Assembly (NCBI RefSeq): GCF_003143855.1
Contig: NZ_QFRK01000012.1
Location: forward strand, 1 to 64,000
DNA from: Streptomyces sp. NWU339
GTDB lineage: Bacteria > Actinomycetota > Actinomycetes > Streptomycetales > Streptomycetaceae
Direction of reading: 5' to 3'
Length of the DNA stretch: 64,000 nucleotides
Under the pieces are notes generated by a model. The model saw only the letters and a program-made list of their open reading frames with translations, ran no database searches and was not told the DNA's origin. The number at the start of each line of letters is the position of its first letter. Positions within the stretch are counted from its first letter, which is position 1. Below are positions 1-8,604 of this stretch, in pieces. The translations under genes were made by a program, and so were the position numbers.

Positions 1-77
1 CGCGTCCACTGTGTTGGTTCTGAAACCACGAACGACCCCGCGTTGATTCAGCGTGGTGCGGTTGAGTGTTTCATAGT
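1..77 (+). other. 23S-5S rRNA internal transcribed spacer
   Basis: This is the stretch directly before the 5S rRNA gene. It has no open frame of interest and contains short complementary segments (for example TGGTTCTGAAACCA near 15-28) of the kind used in rRNA processing stems. I infer it is the end of the spacer of an rRNA operon transcribed rightward. The 23S gene itself lies outside the window. Confidence 0.7.
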
Positions 78-197
78 GTTTCGGTGGTCATAGCGTGGGG
101 GAAACGCCCGGTTACATTCCGAACCCGGAAGCTAAGCCCCAGAGCGCCGATGGTACTGCAGGGGGGACCCTGTGGGAGAGTAGGACGCCGCCGAACA
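78..197 (+). rRNA. rrf: 5S ribosomal RNA
   Basis: The segment starts GTTTCGGTGGTCATAGCG and ends GACGCCGCCGAAC, so the two ends can pair as helix I. It carries the universally conserved loop sequence CCGAACCCGGAAGCTAAG at about 117-136 and GATGGTACTGCAGGGGGGAC at about 149-168. Its length of about 120 nt is normal for actinobacterial 5S rRNA. It is the last gene of an rRNA operon. Exact ends may be off by one or two bases. Confidence 0.95.
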
Positions 198-208
198 AAT
201 CGTGGGAG

Positions 209-245
209 AGCCCCGCACCGACAGGTGCGGGGCTTTCTGCATTTC
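209..245 (+). terminator. Rho-independent terminator of the rRNA operon
   Basis: A perfect 11-bp stem, AGCCCCGCACC paired with GGTGCGGGGCT around a GACA tetraloop, is followed by a short T-rich run. It begins 12 bases after the 5S gene. Confidence 0.9.
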
Positions 246-304
246 AGGGGTGCCTGCAGTAATTCAGGTGAGGGCGGTGGCACCCCGGTACTACGGTGGC
301 CGGC

Positions 305-859
305 ATGACTACTTTCGGGGATTGCGTGATCCGGCAGGTGCGGGCCGAGGAGTGGGCCGCGGTGAAGGGGCTGCGGCTGATCGCGCTGCGGGACCCGGTC
401 GCGGACATCGCCTTCCTGGAGACGTACGAGACGGCGGTGACGCGGCCCGACACGTACTGGCAGGAGCGGACGGCGCGGGCGGCCGAGGGCACGGACGGGA
501 TGCGGCAGTTCATCGCCGAGACCGCGGACGGCACCTGGGTGGGGTCGGTCGCCGTGCTGGTCGAGGAGCCCGGTACGACGGACTTGGCCGGGTTCACCGT
601 CGAGCGGCGGCAGGGCCATCTCTTCGGGGTGTTCGTACGGCCCGAGCACCGGGGGAACGGGCTCACCAAGGCGTTGTTCGAGGCTGCGCTGGAGTGGGCG
701 TGGGGGGTGGGGTTGGAGCGGGTGCGGCTCATCGTGCACCCGGACAACGCGCGTGCCCTCGGCTTCTACCGCAAGGCGGGCTTCGTGGAGAGCGGGGTGA
801 GCCTGCCGCTGGCGGGGAAGCCGGACGAGTACGAGCTGGAGATGGTCGTCGAGCGCTGA
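305..859 (+). CDS. GNAT-family N-acetyltransferase
   Basis: Predicted cytoplasmic acetyl-CoA-dependent acetyltransferase of about 184 residues. The acetyl-CoA signature is visible near residues 105-125 as VFVRPEHRGNGLTKALFEAA (the R/Q-x-x-G-x-G/A loop), followed by the usual late motif NARALGFYRKAGFVESG near residue 150. The substrate cannot be told from sequence. I chose the ATG at 305 over a GTG at 296 because TACGGT at 292-297 could be a -10 element that would give a leaderless transcript. It is convergent with the next gene, only 10 bp away. Confidence 0.85.
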   Translation: MTTFGDCVIRQVRAEEWAAVKGLRLIALRDPVADIAFLETYETAVTRPDTYWQERTARAAEGTDGMRQFIAETADGTWVGSVAVLVEEPGTTDLAGFTVERRQGHLFGVFVRPEHRGNGLTKALFEAALEWAWGVGLERVRLIVHPDNARALGFYRKAGFVESGVSLPLAGKPDEYELEMVVER

Positions 860-869
860 CCTGCGGTGC

Positions 870-2342
870 CTACACCGGCAGTTCGTCGTGCGGCCAGCGG
901 GTGCGGGCCTGTTCGCGGGAGCGGAGGAGGGCCAGGGTGGGCATGCCGCGGTCCGCGCCGGTGGCCAGGAGCTCCGGGAGCTGGGGGAGGGGGGCCACGG
1001 CCGCGACGTCGTCCAGGACCAGTGTGAATGGTGGGTCGAGCCGACCGGAGGATGACCGTTCGGCCATGCGCCGGCCGTGCTCGACCACGCTTGCGGTGAG
1101 GGCCGTCAGCAACGGCATCGCACCCGGCTGGGTGCGGGGATCCTCGATGGATTCACCCACCACATAAAGCGTGCCCGTTTCGTGGACGAAGGAATCCAGG
1201 GAGAGGGCATCAGTTCGGTTCGGCGTGCAGGCCTCGCGGACGTTGACCGTGAGCAGGGCGGAGAGCGCACGCGTCGTCAGCTGCTGGGCGATGTCACGGC
1301 GTTCCGGGTACGCGGTGAGGGTCGCCTCGAGTTCGCCCGCGGCGCCCGGGGCGGCCTTGGGGTTGGTCCGCAGCACGCGTACCGCGTCCTGGACCTGGGT
1401 GCCCTGCGCCCAGCGGTGGACGTGGCGGATGGTGCGGCCGTCGATGGCGGCGGCGTGCAGGTAGCTGCGCAGGAGGGTCTGGGCGGTGTCGCCGACGGCC
1501 TGGTCGAGCCGAGAGGCGGGGCGGACCGGAGCCAGCAGGGCGGTGGCGCGTGCGACGGCCGTCTCCTTGTCCTCGCAGCCGACCGTGGGGGACCAGTGGA
1601 GGCGGGCCGGGGTGTCGCAGCGGTGGGTCGGGTCGTAGAGGTGGGTGGGGCCGAGCTTCGCCCGCGCGTCCTTGGTCTCCGCCCAGAGGGAGGGGTTGGA
1701 GGTGACGACGAGGGCGGGGCCCTCCGCGTCCCGTACGGCCGAGGCGGCGGTGGTGTGCCGGGTGTCCGGAGAGCCGTAGAACACCGGGTGGGCCGAGGCC
1801 GCCAAGGGCGGGAGGGCTTCGGTGAAGGCGGCTTCCTGGGGTGGTGCCGTGCCGGGGGGTGGCGCTGTTTCCCGCTCCCGCTCCCGTACGGGCTCGGGTG
1901 CCGCTCTCGGTGTCGGTACCTCGTGCTGGACCGGCTCCGGTGCCGCGGTCGCGCCCGCCGCCCGCTCCGCCTTCCGCCGGGCCCGTACCGCCCGCCACCG
2001 GGCCACCGTGCCCAGCACGAAGATGGTGAGGACCAGCAACAGCATCAGCTGGCCGATGAACAGGCCCCAGAACAGCCCGTACCCCGAGAGGGCGGAGGCG
2101 GGGGTGTCCGGCCAGGCGCCCGGGATGTCGTGGGGTTCGGCGACGAGGTGCCGCATGGCGACCGGGGTGCGGGTGAAGGTGACGCCGGACGGCCAGGAGC
2201 CGCGGGCGGCGAGGCCCGCGAGGCCGGTGGCCGTCCAGACCAGCAGGGTGATGCCGAGCAGGAACGCGAGCAGCCCGACCAGCAACCCGTCCGGAACGCC
2301 GCCCTGGCTGTTCCGTCCGTTCCCGTGGCCCTCCGGTCTCAC
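870..2342 (-). CDS. VirD4/TraG-like coupling protein of a type IV secretion-like cluster, with degenerate ATPase motifs
   Basis: 490 residues. Two N-terminal membrane helices (about 20-46 and 90-113), a Pro/Ala/Glu-rich linker, then a TraG/VirD4-like cytoplasmic domain. The C-terminal block LVLDDVAAVAPLPQLPELL followed by GADRGM matches the Walker B/sensor region of coupling proteins, usually DE-x-ANI-PLPDLP. Where Walker A should lie I read GSPDTRHTTAAS, which lacks the GKT/S lysine, and the Walker B glutamate is Asp. It may therefore be a pseudo-ATPase or bind nucleotide unusually. GTG start with AAAGGAAC upstream. It is the last gene of a leftward cluster running from 8040. Confidence 0.75.
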   Translation of the reverse strand: MRPEGHGNGRNSQGGVPDGLLVGLLAFLLGITLLVWTATGLAGLAARGSWPSGVTFTRTPVAMRHLVAEPHDIPGAWPDTPASALSGYGLFWGLFIGQLMLLLVLTIFVLGTVARWRAVRARRKAERAAGATAAPEPVQHEVPTPRAAPEPVRERERETAPPPGTAPPQEAAFTEALPPLAASAHPVFYGSPDTRHTTAASAVRDAEGPALVVTSNPSLWAETKDARAKLGPTHLYDPTHRCDTPARLHWSPTVGCEDKETAVARATALLAPVRPASRLDQAVGDTAQTLLRSYLHAAAIDGRTIRHVHRWAQGTQVQDAVRVLRTNPKAAPGAAGELEATLTAYPERRDIAQQLTTRALSALLTVNVREACTPNRTDALSLDSFVHETGTLYVVGESIEDPRTQPGAMPLLTALTASVVEHGRRMAERSSSGRLDPPFTLVLDDVAAVAPLPQLPELLATGADRGMPTLALLRSREQARTRWPHDELPV

Positions 2343-2373
2343 GCGTGTTCCTTTCCCCTGTCGCCCGACGCCC

Positions 2374-3783
2374 TTACGCCACCGTCGACCGGGAGTCGCC
2401 GACGTGCTGCTCCACGAAGGCCGCCGCCCGCTCCTCCGCCTCCAGTTCGGCGGCGAGCAGGGCGTCGTGGGACAGGTCGGCGGAGGACTCGGTCATCGCG
2501 CGGTCGGTGAAGACCAGCGGGCGCTCGGTCTCGGTGATCAGGTGTTTGACCACTTGCACATTGCCGTTGACGTCCCAGACCGCGATGCCCGGGGTGAGCG
2601 AGGGGATGATCTCCACCGCCCACCGGGGCAGGCCCAGCACTCTGCCCGTCGCCCGTGCCTCGTCGGCCTTCTGGGCGTAGATGGTCCGGGTCGACGCCAT
2701 CTTCAGGATGGCCGCGGCCTCCTTGGCCGCCGCCCCGTCCACCACGTCGGACAGGTGGTGGACGACCGCGACGAAGGACAGGCCGAGCCGGCGGCCGAAC
2801 TTCAGCAGCCGCTGGAACAGCTGGGCGACGAACGGGCTGTTGATGATGTGCCAGGCCTCCTCGACCAGGAAGATGCGCTTCTTCCGGTCGGGGCGGATCC
2901 AGGTGTGCTCCAGCCAGACGCCGACGATCGCCATCAGGATCGGCATGGCGATGGAGTTGCGGTCGATGTGGGACAGGTCGAAGACGATCAGCGGCGCGTC
3001 CAGGTCGATGCCGACCGTCGTCGGGCCGTCGAACATGCCGCGCAGGTCACCGTCGACGAGCCGGTCGAGGACCAGGGCGACGTCCAGGCCCCAGGCCCGT
3101 ACGTCGTCTATGGCGACGTTCATCGCCTCCGCCGACTCGGGTTCGGGGTGGCGCAGCCGCTCGACGATGTCGGTGAGGACCGGCTGGCGTTCGACGATCG
3201 TCTCGGTGACGTAGGCGTGCGCGACCTTGAGCGCGAAGCCGGAACGCTCGTCCAGGCCGTGCCCCAGCGCGACCTCGATGATGGTGCGCAGCAGCGCGAG
3301 CTGGCCCGTCGTGGTGATGGTCGGGTCGAGCGGGTTGAGCCGGATGCCGTGGTTCAGGGCGGCCGTCGGGTCCAGCCGGATGGGGGTGATCCCCAGCTCC
3401 TGCGCGATGAGGTTCCATTCGCCGACCCCGTCCTCGCCCTGGGCGTCCAGGACGACGACCTGGCGGTCGCGGAAGCGCAGCTGGCGCAGGACGTACGTCT
3501 TCTCCAGGGCCGACTTGCCGTTGCCGGACTCGCCGAGGACCAGCCAGTGCGGCGCGGGCAGCTGCTGGCCGTAGAGCTGGAACGGGTCGTAGATGTAGCC
3601 CTTGCCGGAGTAGACCTCGCGGCCGATGATGACGCCGGAGTCGCCGAGGCCGGGGGCGGCCGTCGGCAGGTAGACGGCCTGCGCCTGGCCGGTGGACGTG
3701 CGCACCGGCAGCCGTGTCGTCTCGACCTTCCCGAACAGGAAGGACGTAAAGGCGTCGGTGACGACGGACAGCGGATCCCGCAT
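2374..3783 (-). CDS. VirB4-like ATPase of the type IV secretion-like cluster
   Basis: 469 residues, with an AAA+/RecA-like ATPase fold expected to energise substrate or pilin movement at the inner face of the membrane. Walker A is GESGNGKSALEK near residue 80, and Walker B is RIFLVEEAWHII near residue 300, followed by a late motif LSFVAVVHHLSDV. This half of VirB4 keeps intact catalytic motifs, unlike the neighbouring coupling protein. The VirB4 N-terminal part appears to be supplied by the separate upstream gene. The acidic C-terminal tail has no recognised domain. It is preceded by 12 bp and followed by 31 bp from its neighbours, so an operon is likely. Confidence 0.85.
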   Translation of the reverse strand: MRDPLSVVTDAFTSFLFGKVETTRLPVRTSTGQAQAVYLPTAAPGLGDSGVIIGREVYSGKGYIYDPFQLYGQQLPAPHWLVLGESGNGKSALEKTYVLRQLRFRDRQVVVLDAQGEDGVGEWNLIAQELGITPIRLDPTAALNHGIRLNPLDPTITTTGQLALLRTIIEVALGHGLDERSGFALKVAHAYVTETIVERQPVLTDIVERLRHPEPESAEAMNVAIDDVRAWGLDVALVLDRLVDGDLRGMFDGPTTVGIDLDAPLIVFDLSHIDRNSIAMPILMAIVGVWLEHTWIRPDRKKRIFLVEEAWHIINSPFVAQLFQRLLKFGRRLGLSFVAVVHHLSDVVDGAAAKEAAAILKMASTRTIYAQKADEARATGRVLGLPRWAVEIIPSLTPGIAVWDVNGNVQVVKHLITETERPLVFTDRAMTESSADLSHDALLAAELEAEERAAAFVEQHVGDSRSTVA

Positions 3784-3795
3784 CGGACTCAGCCC

Positions 3796-5355
3796 CTACC
3801 TTCGAATGCCGGTGGCGAACGGGAGTGTGTTCACGAAGGCGCGGTGGTGCTCGCGGTCGCACCACTCCAGCTTCAGGTACGACTTTCCGGCCGAGGCCCG
3901 GATGGTCCGCTTGTCGCGGGCCAGCGCCTCGGGATTGCGGGAGGAGACGGTGATGTAGCCGACGAGGTTGACGCCGGCCGCGCCGCTGGCGAGGTCCTCG
4001 CCGCGCTGGTCGAGCCGGCCGTGCGCGGCGATGTCCCGCGGGTCGACCGTGCGGTTCATCTTCGCGGCGCGGGACGCCTCGGCCTCGTCGTTGGTCTTCT
4101 CCGTCAGCATGCGCTCGATGGCGACCTCGGTGGGTTCCAGGTCCATCGTGACGGCGACGGTGCGGATCACGTCCGGGGTGTGGACGAGGAGGGGCGCGAG
4201 GAAGTTGACGCCCACCGGGGTCATCGGCCACTCCTTGATCCAGGCCGTGGCGTGGCACCAGGGGGCGCGGGTGGAGGACTCGCGGGTCTTGGCCTGGAGG
4301 TAGGTGGGCTCCATGGCGTCCAGCTCGGCCGGCCAGGCGTTGCGCTTGGTCATCGCCTGGATGTGGTCGATCGGGTGGTCCGGGTCGTACATGGAGTGGA
4401 TCAGCGAGGACAGCCTGCTCTGGCCGAGCGGCTGCCGTACGCGGATGTCGGCCTCCTGGAGCCGGGAGCAGATGTCGGTCAGCTCACGGGCCATGACGAC
4501 GGCCAGTCCGGCGTCCCGGTCCACCTTGCGGCGGCCCTGGGTGCGCACCGCGCGGGCCATCGCGTTGGCCTCGGCAGCCAGCTCACGCGTGTAGTGCATG
4601 CAGGCGACCAGGTAGGCGCGGTGCTGCTCGCTGCTGGTGGACACCATCGACTGCAGCTGGTCGTACGACTGCTGGAGCCACGGCGGCGCCTTCTCGTCGC
4701 CGCGCAGGGAGACGTCCTTGGCGTGCGCGTCGGGGTCGGCGGGCAGCGTGCGGGCGAGCATCTGGATGCGGGTCACGAAGCCGTCGCCGTTCGCCACGTG
4801 CTTGAGCAGCGTGCCGAAGCGGTCGACGAGCGCCTCCTGGTCCTCGGAGTCGCGCAGGCCCACGCCGGGGCCCTCGATCTCGATGGCCGCGGTGACCGTC
4901 TTGCGGTCCGCGTGCAGTTGTACGGCGATCTCGTCGGGCCCGAACGGGGCGGCGAGCCAGGTGATCCGCCCGATCCCGGGCGGCGGCCCGACCTCGACCT
5001 CCCGGCCGTCCAGCCGGGTGCCCGCTTCCACGGCACCCGAGCGGTACGTGGTGCCCTGGCGCACGGTCCGCCGGTAGCTCCGGTTGATCTCGAACCACTT
5101 GTAGAACGTGCGGCCCCGGTACGGCACGTACACGGCGGCCAGCGCGATCATCGGGAGGCCCGCGAGCAGCACGATCCGCAGGGACAGCACGGGGACGAGG
5201 AGACCGGCCATCATGCCGAAGAACGCGCCCAGGACGATCAGCGCGATCTCCCCGGTCTCCCGATTGCGGCCGACGATCGCGTTCGGCCGGGCCCGGCCGA
5301 TCAGATACGTACGGCGGGGCGTGACCGGATGGGACAGGTGGGACTCGGTCGTCAA
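3796..5355 (-). CDS. SCO6880-family membrane protein (VirB3 / VirB4 N-terminal-like)
   Basis: 519 residues. Two closely spaced membrane helices near residues 38-75 (a PrgI/VirB3-like hairpin) precede a long soluble domain similar to what is annotated in actinobacterial conjugation clusters as the SCO6880 family. There is no Walker motif. Since the next gene is an ATPase lacking the usual VirB4 N-terminus, I infer that the two together make a split VirB3-VirB4. The start is TTG in a TTGA overlap with the stop of the upstream gene, which points to translational coupling. Confidence 0.8.
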   Translation of the reverse strand: MTTESHLSHPVTPRRTYLIGRARPNAIVGRNRETGEIALIVLGAFFGMMAGLLVPVLSLRIVLLAGLPMIALAAVYVPYRGRTFYKWFEINRSYRRTVRQGTTYRSGAVEAGTRLDGREVEVGPPPGIGRITWLAAPFGPDEIAVQLHADRKTVTAAIEIEGPGVGLRDSEDQEALVDRFGTLLKHVANGDGFVTRIQMLARTLPADPDAHAKDVSLRGDEKAPPWLQQSYDQLQSMVSTSSEQHRAYLVACMHYTRELAAEANAMARAVRTQGRRKVDRDAGLAVVMARELTDICSRLQEADIRVRQPLGQSRLSSLIHSMYDPDHPIDHIQAMTKRNAWPAELDAMEPTYLQAKTRESSTRAPWCHATAWIKEWPMTPVGVNFLAPLLVHTPDVIRTVAVTMDLEPTEVAIERMLTEKTNDEAEASRAAKMNRTVDPRDIAAHGRLDQRGEDLASGAAGVNLVGYITVSSRNPEALARDKRTIRASAGKSYLKLEWCDREHHRAFVNTLPFATGIRR

Positions 5356-6704
5356 CGCCCTTCACCTCCCGTGCTGTTGTTACTGCTGCTGTTGCTCCGG
5401 CCGGCGTGCGGCGTGGTCACCGGGCTGCCCGAGCGGGGTGCGGGTGCGGCAGGTGCGGCGGAGGGGACAGATCCGCCGCCACCGTTCGAGGGGCGCGAGC
5501 TGTGCGCGGCGACTCCGCCGGAGGCGGGATTGGAGGGGCGCGCGCCGCCGGACGACGAGGACTGGCCGCCTCCGTGGCTGTCGGCGCGGGTGCTGTGGGT
5601 CTTGATGCCCTGAGCGACCATGGTCGCCGGGGAGCTCATGACCGCGGCGGCCTTGCTCTCGGCGCCCTGCATGATGCGGTTGTTGCGGGAGTTCGCGATC
5701 TCGTCGCCGAAGCCCGGCACGAAGCGGTAGATCATCGCGCTGGCGAAGATGGCCAGCAGGATGATCGCCAGACCCGACACCACGGCGGAGAAGGCGTTGG
5801 GGCCGTCGTCGGAGGACAGCGCGCCCGCCAGGCCCAGCACGATGACGATGACCGGTTTCACCAGGATCACCGCGATCATGATGCCCGCCCAGCGCCGGAC
5901 GTGCCCCCACAGGTTCTTGTCGACCAGCCCCGCGTACACGACCGTGCCGAGCAGCGCGCCCACGTAGAGCAGGGCCGCGCGGATGACCAGCTCCAGCCAG
6001 AGGACGCCGGCCGCGAGGATCGACACCAGCGAGACGATGATCAGCATGATCGGGCCGCCGCCGATGCCCTCGCCCTTCTCCAGGGCGCCCGCGAACGTGC
6101 CGAAGAACGTGTCCGTCTGGTTGCCCGTCGCCGCCGCCAGGACGTCGGTCACGCTGTCCGTGGCCGACACGATGGTGTAGAGGATCAGTGGGGTGAACGC
6201 CGAGGCCAGCACCGTGAGCCAGAGGAAGCCGATGGCCTCCGAGAGGGCGGTCGTGAGGGGGACGCCTCGTACGGCCCGCTTGGCCACGGCCAGCAGCCAC
6301 AGCAGCAGCGTCAGGATCGTCGACGCCGCGAAGACGACGGCGTACTGCTGACGGAACGTCGGGTTGGTGAAGTCCACGGCGGCCGTCTCGTCGACGGCGG
6401 CGCTGAGTTTCTTGATCGTCCAGGCGGCGGCGTCGGCGCAGCCCCTTGCCAGGGCGGCGAGGGGGTCGAGGGCGGTGGTGGGGTCGTTGAGGGAACCGGC
6501 TCCGCCGGACCCGCCACCGGAGCCACCTCCGCCGTCTCGGTCGCAGTACTCCTTGGCGGGGCCGGCGATGAGCGAGCAGGGGTCGTCGCTGCCCGTCGGT
6601 GTCGGGGTGGGTTCCGCGAAGGCACGGGTGGCGAAGAGGATGGCTGATGCCTGTACTGCCGCAACGATGCCGGTCAGTTTGAGCAGGCTGCGGTTACCGG
6701 GCAT
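5352..6704 (-). CDS. Polytopic membrane protein, VirB6/TrbL-like
   Basis: 450 residues. A signal peptide or first helix ends at ATRAFA, then comes an extracytoplasmic Gly/Ser-rich segment with paired cysteines (DPCS, YCDRD). About six hydrophobic helices follow between residues 120 and 330. The tail of about 110 residues is Ser/Gly/Pro/Asn-rich and low complexity. This layout and position match the channel-forming VirB6-like component of Gram-positive type IV secretion systems. It overlaps the downstream gene by 4 bp and the upstream gene by 11 bp. Confidence 0.75.
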   Translation of the reverse strand: MPGNRSLLKLTGIVAAVQASAILFATRAFAEPTPTPTGSDDPCSLIAGPAKEYCDRDGGGGSGGGSGGAGSLNDPTTALDPLAALARGCADAAAWTIKKLSAAVDETAAVDFTNPTFRQQYAVVFAASTILTLLLWLLAVAKRAVRGVPLTTALSEAIGFLWLTVLASAFTPLILYTIVSATDSVTDVLAAATGNQTDTFFGTFAGALEKGEGIGGGPIMLIIVSLVSILAAGVLWLELVIRAALLYVGALLGTVVYAGLVDKNLWGHVRRWAGIMIAVILVKPVIVIVLGLAGALSSDDGPNAFSAVVSGLAIILLAIFASAMIYRFVPGFGDEIANSRNNRIMQGAESKAAAVMSSPATMVAQGIKTHSTRADSHGGGQSSSSGGARPSNPASGGVAAHSSRPSNGGGGSVPSAAPAAPAPRSGSPVTTPHAGRSNSSSNNSTGGEGR

Positions 6705-7521
6705 AGGTGAAGCCTCCGAACTCCTTGACCACCTTGCTCATCTCGTCGGCCCCAGAAACAGGGTTGTCCCCGGGGACGGGAGTTGGTCCGGTCTTCTGGG
6801 TGGTCTCGAGGACCCTCCAGTCGTCACCGCTCCAGTTCAGCTTCATGGTCACCGTGAACCAGGTACTGGTCACGGGATTGGTTGAACCCTCACCGGCCAG
6901 CCCGAAGAGGCCGTTGCACCAGACCTCGACAGTGGCTGAGCTTTCATTGAAGGATGTTGCCTTGGTACCGGCAGGAAGTGTGCGATTGACGAACGTGCTC
7001 CCCTTCGGAGCAGCGCCGTCCTTGGTGAGGCCGATGTTCTTCAGCAAGTTCGCTGAGTAGTCGGCGTCGAAGCCTGCCTGGAGGCGGTCCAGCGTGCTGG
7101 GGTCCGCGATGGCCTGCACGATCTCGTGACGCCGGGTCGGACTGAACATGCCGTCCGAGCCCAGCATCACTGCGTAGTTCGCCGCCGCGCTCTCCGCCCC
7201 CTGGCGGTTGTGGGCGAAGCCTGAGGGGATGCCGGTTTCCTTCGATTGGACCGGCTTCTCCCCAGAGGGGGCCGTCGCCGCCGCCTTCGGGGAGTCGTCG
7301 TCCTCGCCCGATGAGGAATCGTCTCCTCCACGGTTCGCGAAGGCGATCGCGGCGATCAGGAGCACCACCACGCCCACCACCGTGACCAGGCTGCGCGACG
7401 ACGTACGGCCACCTCTGCGCCCGCCGGCGTACGGGCTGACGTCGGTCTCCGGCAGGCGGGTGTGGGTCTGGCCCGTGCCGCCGTACCCACCGGAGTTCCC
7501 GTGTTCGTCTCCGAGACTCAT
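6694..7521 (-). CDS. Single-pass membrane protein, VirB8/TcpC-like
   Basis: 275 residues. An N-terminal cytoplasmic tail of about 43 residues, one helix (LVTVVGVVVLLIAAIAFA), an acidic linker, then an extracytoplasmic domain of about 190 residues ending in a conserved-looking strand with DDWRVLETTQKTGPTPVPG. Type II membrane topology with a compact NTF2-like exterior domain is what VirB8/TcpC proteins show. The assignment rests on topology and cluster position rather than a signature motif. Confidence 0.65.
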   Translation of the reverse strand: MSLGDEHGNSGGYGGTGQTHTRLPETDVSPYAGGRRGGRTSSRSLVTVVGVVVLLIAAIAFANRGGDDSSSGEDDDSPKAAATAPSGEKPVQSKETGIPSGFAHNRQGAESAAANYAVMLGSDGMFSPTRRHEIVQAIADPSTLDRLQAGFDADYSANLLKNIGLTKDGAAPKGSTFVNRTLPAGTKATSFNESSATVEVWCNGLFGLAGEGSTNPVTSTWFTVTMKLNWSGDDWRVLETTQKTGPTPVPGDNPVSGADEMSKVVKEFGGFTYAR

Positions 7522-7722
7522 GCCGCGTACGCCCCCTCAGCGTCGTGCGGAAACACCTCGTACTCCGCGTACTCCATGTACGACGGTAGCCGTGCTGGTC
7601 CCCGCGCGGGCGCGGTGTTATGAGTCGACATCAGGGAAACGCAACCTCAGCCGGTGGGCGCGACGGGCGGGTGGGGTGGAAGGAGAGGCCGGACGGGCCC
7701 GGTCGGAGGCATGGCGGGTCTC

Positions 7723-8040
7723 CTACACGGCCATTCCGTACACGATGGTGAACACCGTGCCCAGAGAGCCGATGATGAAGACCCCTGTCAGGCCCGCGAT
7801 GATCAGGCCCTTGCCCTGCTCCGCGCTGAAGGTGTCGCGCAGCGCCGTCGCGCCGATGCGCTGCTTCGCCGCTCCCCAGATGGCGATGCCCAGGCAGATC
7901 AGGATGGCGAGCGCCATGACCACTTCGATCATGACCTTGGCCTCGTTGCCCAAGCTGCCGAAGGGGCCCCAGTCGGGAGCGATCCCGCCGATGATGGTGT
8001 TGATGTCTCCCTCGTCGGCCGCAAAGAACATGTAAGTCAC
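7723..8040 (-). CDS. Small two-helix membrane protein, VirB2/TrbC pilin-like
   Basis: 105 residues. Two hydrophobic helices (about 38-57 and 78-103) are separated by a short charged loop, the topology of VirB2/TrbC-type pilins, with a short extracytoplasmic N-terminus rich in Gly and acidic residues. It is the first gene of the leftward secretion-like cluster. The start is GTG at 8040, preceded by AGGGGCG. A gap of 200 bp separates it from the next gene and holds no clear gene. Confidence 0.65.
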   Translation of the reverse strand: MTYMFFAADEGDINTIIGGIAPDWGPFGSLGNEAKVMIEVVMALAILICLGIAIWGAAKQRIGATALRDTFSAEQGKGLIIAGLTGVFIIGSLGTVFTIVYGMAV

Positions 8041-8239
8041 CGCCCCTGTCGGGTCGTTCCGTGCCCCCTGCGGGCATGCAGAGGTCAGGCCTCATTGTCG
8101 CCGACGATGACGCCGTCGGATGTCGACTCGGCGTCATTAGTTGGCGGGTTTCGTATGAAGAAAGCTTCTCACCGGCGCGCGCCGGTCCCTGGGAGGGGAG
8201 CGAGTCGATGGGTGATGAGTCGTATCGTCACTCTGTGTA

Positions 8240-8593
8240 TCACGGTTCGGCCACGAAATGGTCGAACTCACCCGCGCGCACGCCGAGGACGAAGGTGTCC
8301 CACCGGCGCCGGTCCGTGGTGACGGTGGCCCCAGGGGGCGCGCCGGCGTGGATGCGGACGGTGAGGTCGTCTTCGACGGTCACGTCGATGGCGGGGGGCC
8401 GGTCGACCGTCATCTCCCTTTCTCCCTTGAGCACCTGAAGCAGGCTCAGAAAGTTGCCCGGCGTGGTGGTGAGGATCGCTCCGCTGGGATCGGCGGACTC
8501 GGTTATGTGGATGGCCTGGGCAGTGGTGGCTACATGGACGCAGGAGTCGCCTTCGCCGCAGTACGACGACTTCTGCCAGCTGAGCCGGGGCAT
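8240..8593 (-). CDS. DUF397-domain protein with a C-terminal extension
   Basis: 117 residues. The N-terminus LSWQKSSYCGEGDSCVHVA is the DUF397 signature, found in Streptomyces directly downstream of XRE/DUF5753 regulators (BldB/WhiJ-like partner genes). Normal members end after about 60-70 residues. This one continues for about 50 residues (DVTVEDDLTVRIHAG onward) with a second small domain of unknown role. ATG start with AAAGGAACC upstream. It follows the XRE gene by 11 bp, so the pair is probably co-transcribed. Confidence 0.85.
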   Translation of the reverse strand: MPRLSWQKSSYCGEGDSCVHVATTAQAIHITESADPSGAILTTTPGNFLSLLQVLKGEREMTVDRPPAIDVTVEDDLTVRIHAGAPPGATVTTDRRRWDTFVLGVRAGEFDHFVAEP

Positions 8594-8604
8594 CTCGGTT
8601 CCTT

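Noticed and set aside
1822..5613. Very long plus-strand open frame of over 1,200 codons
   Set aside because: It runs opposite to three genes with recognisable domains. Its translation is Asp/Arg/Val/Gly-rich, typical of the antisense of GC-rich genes.
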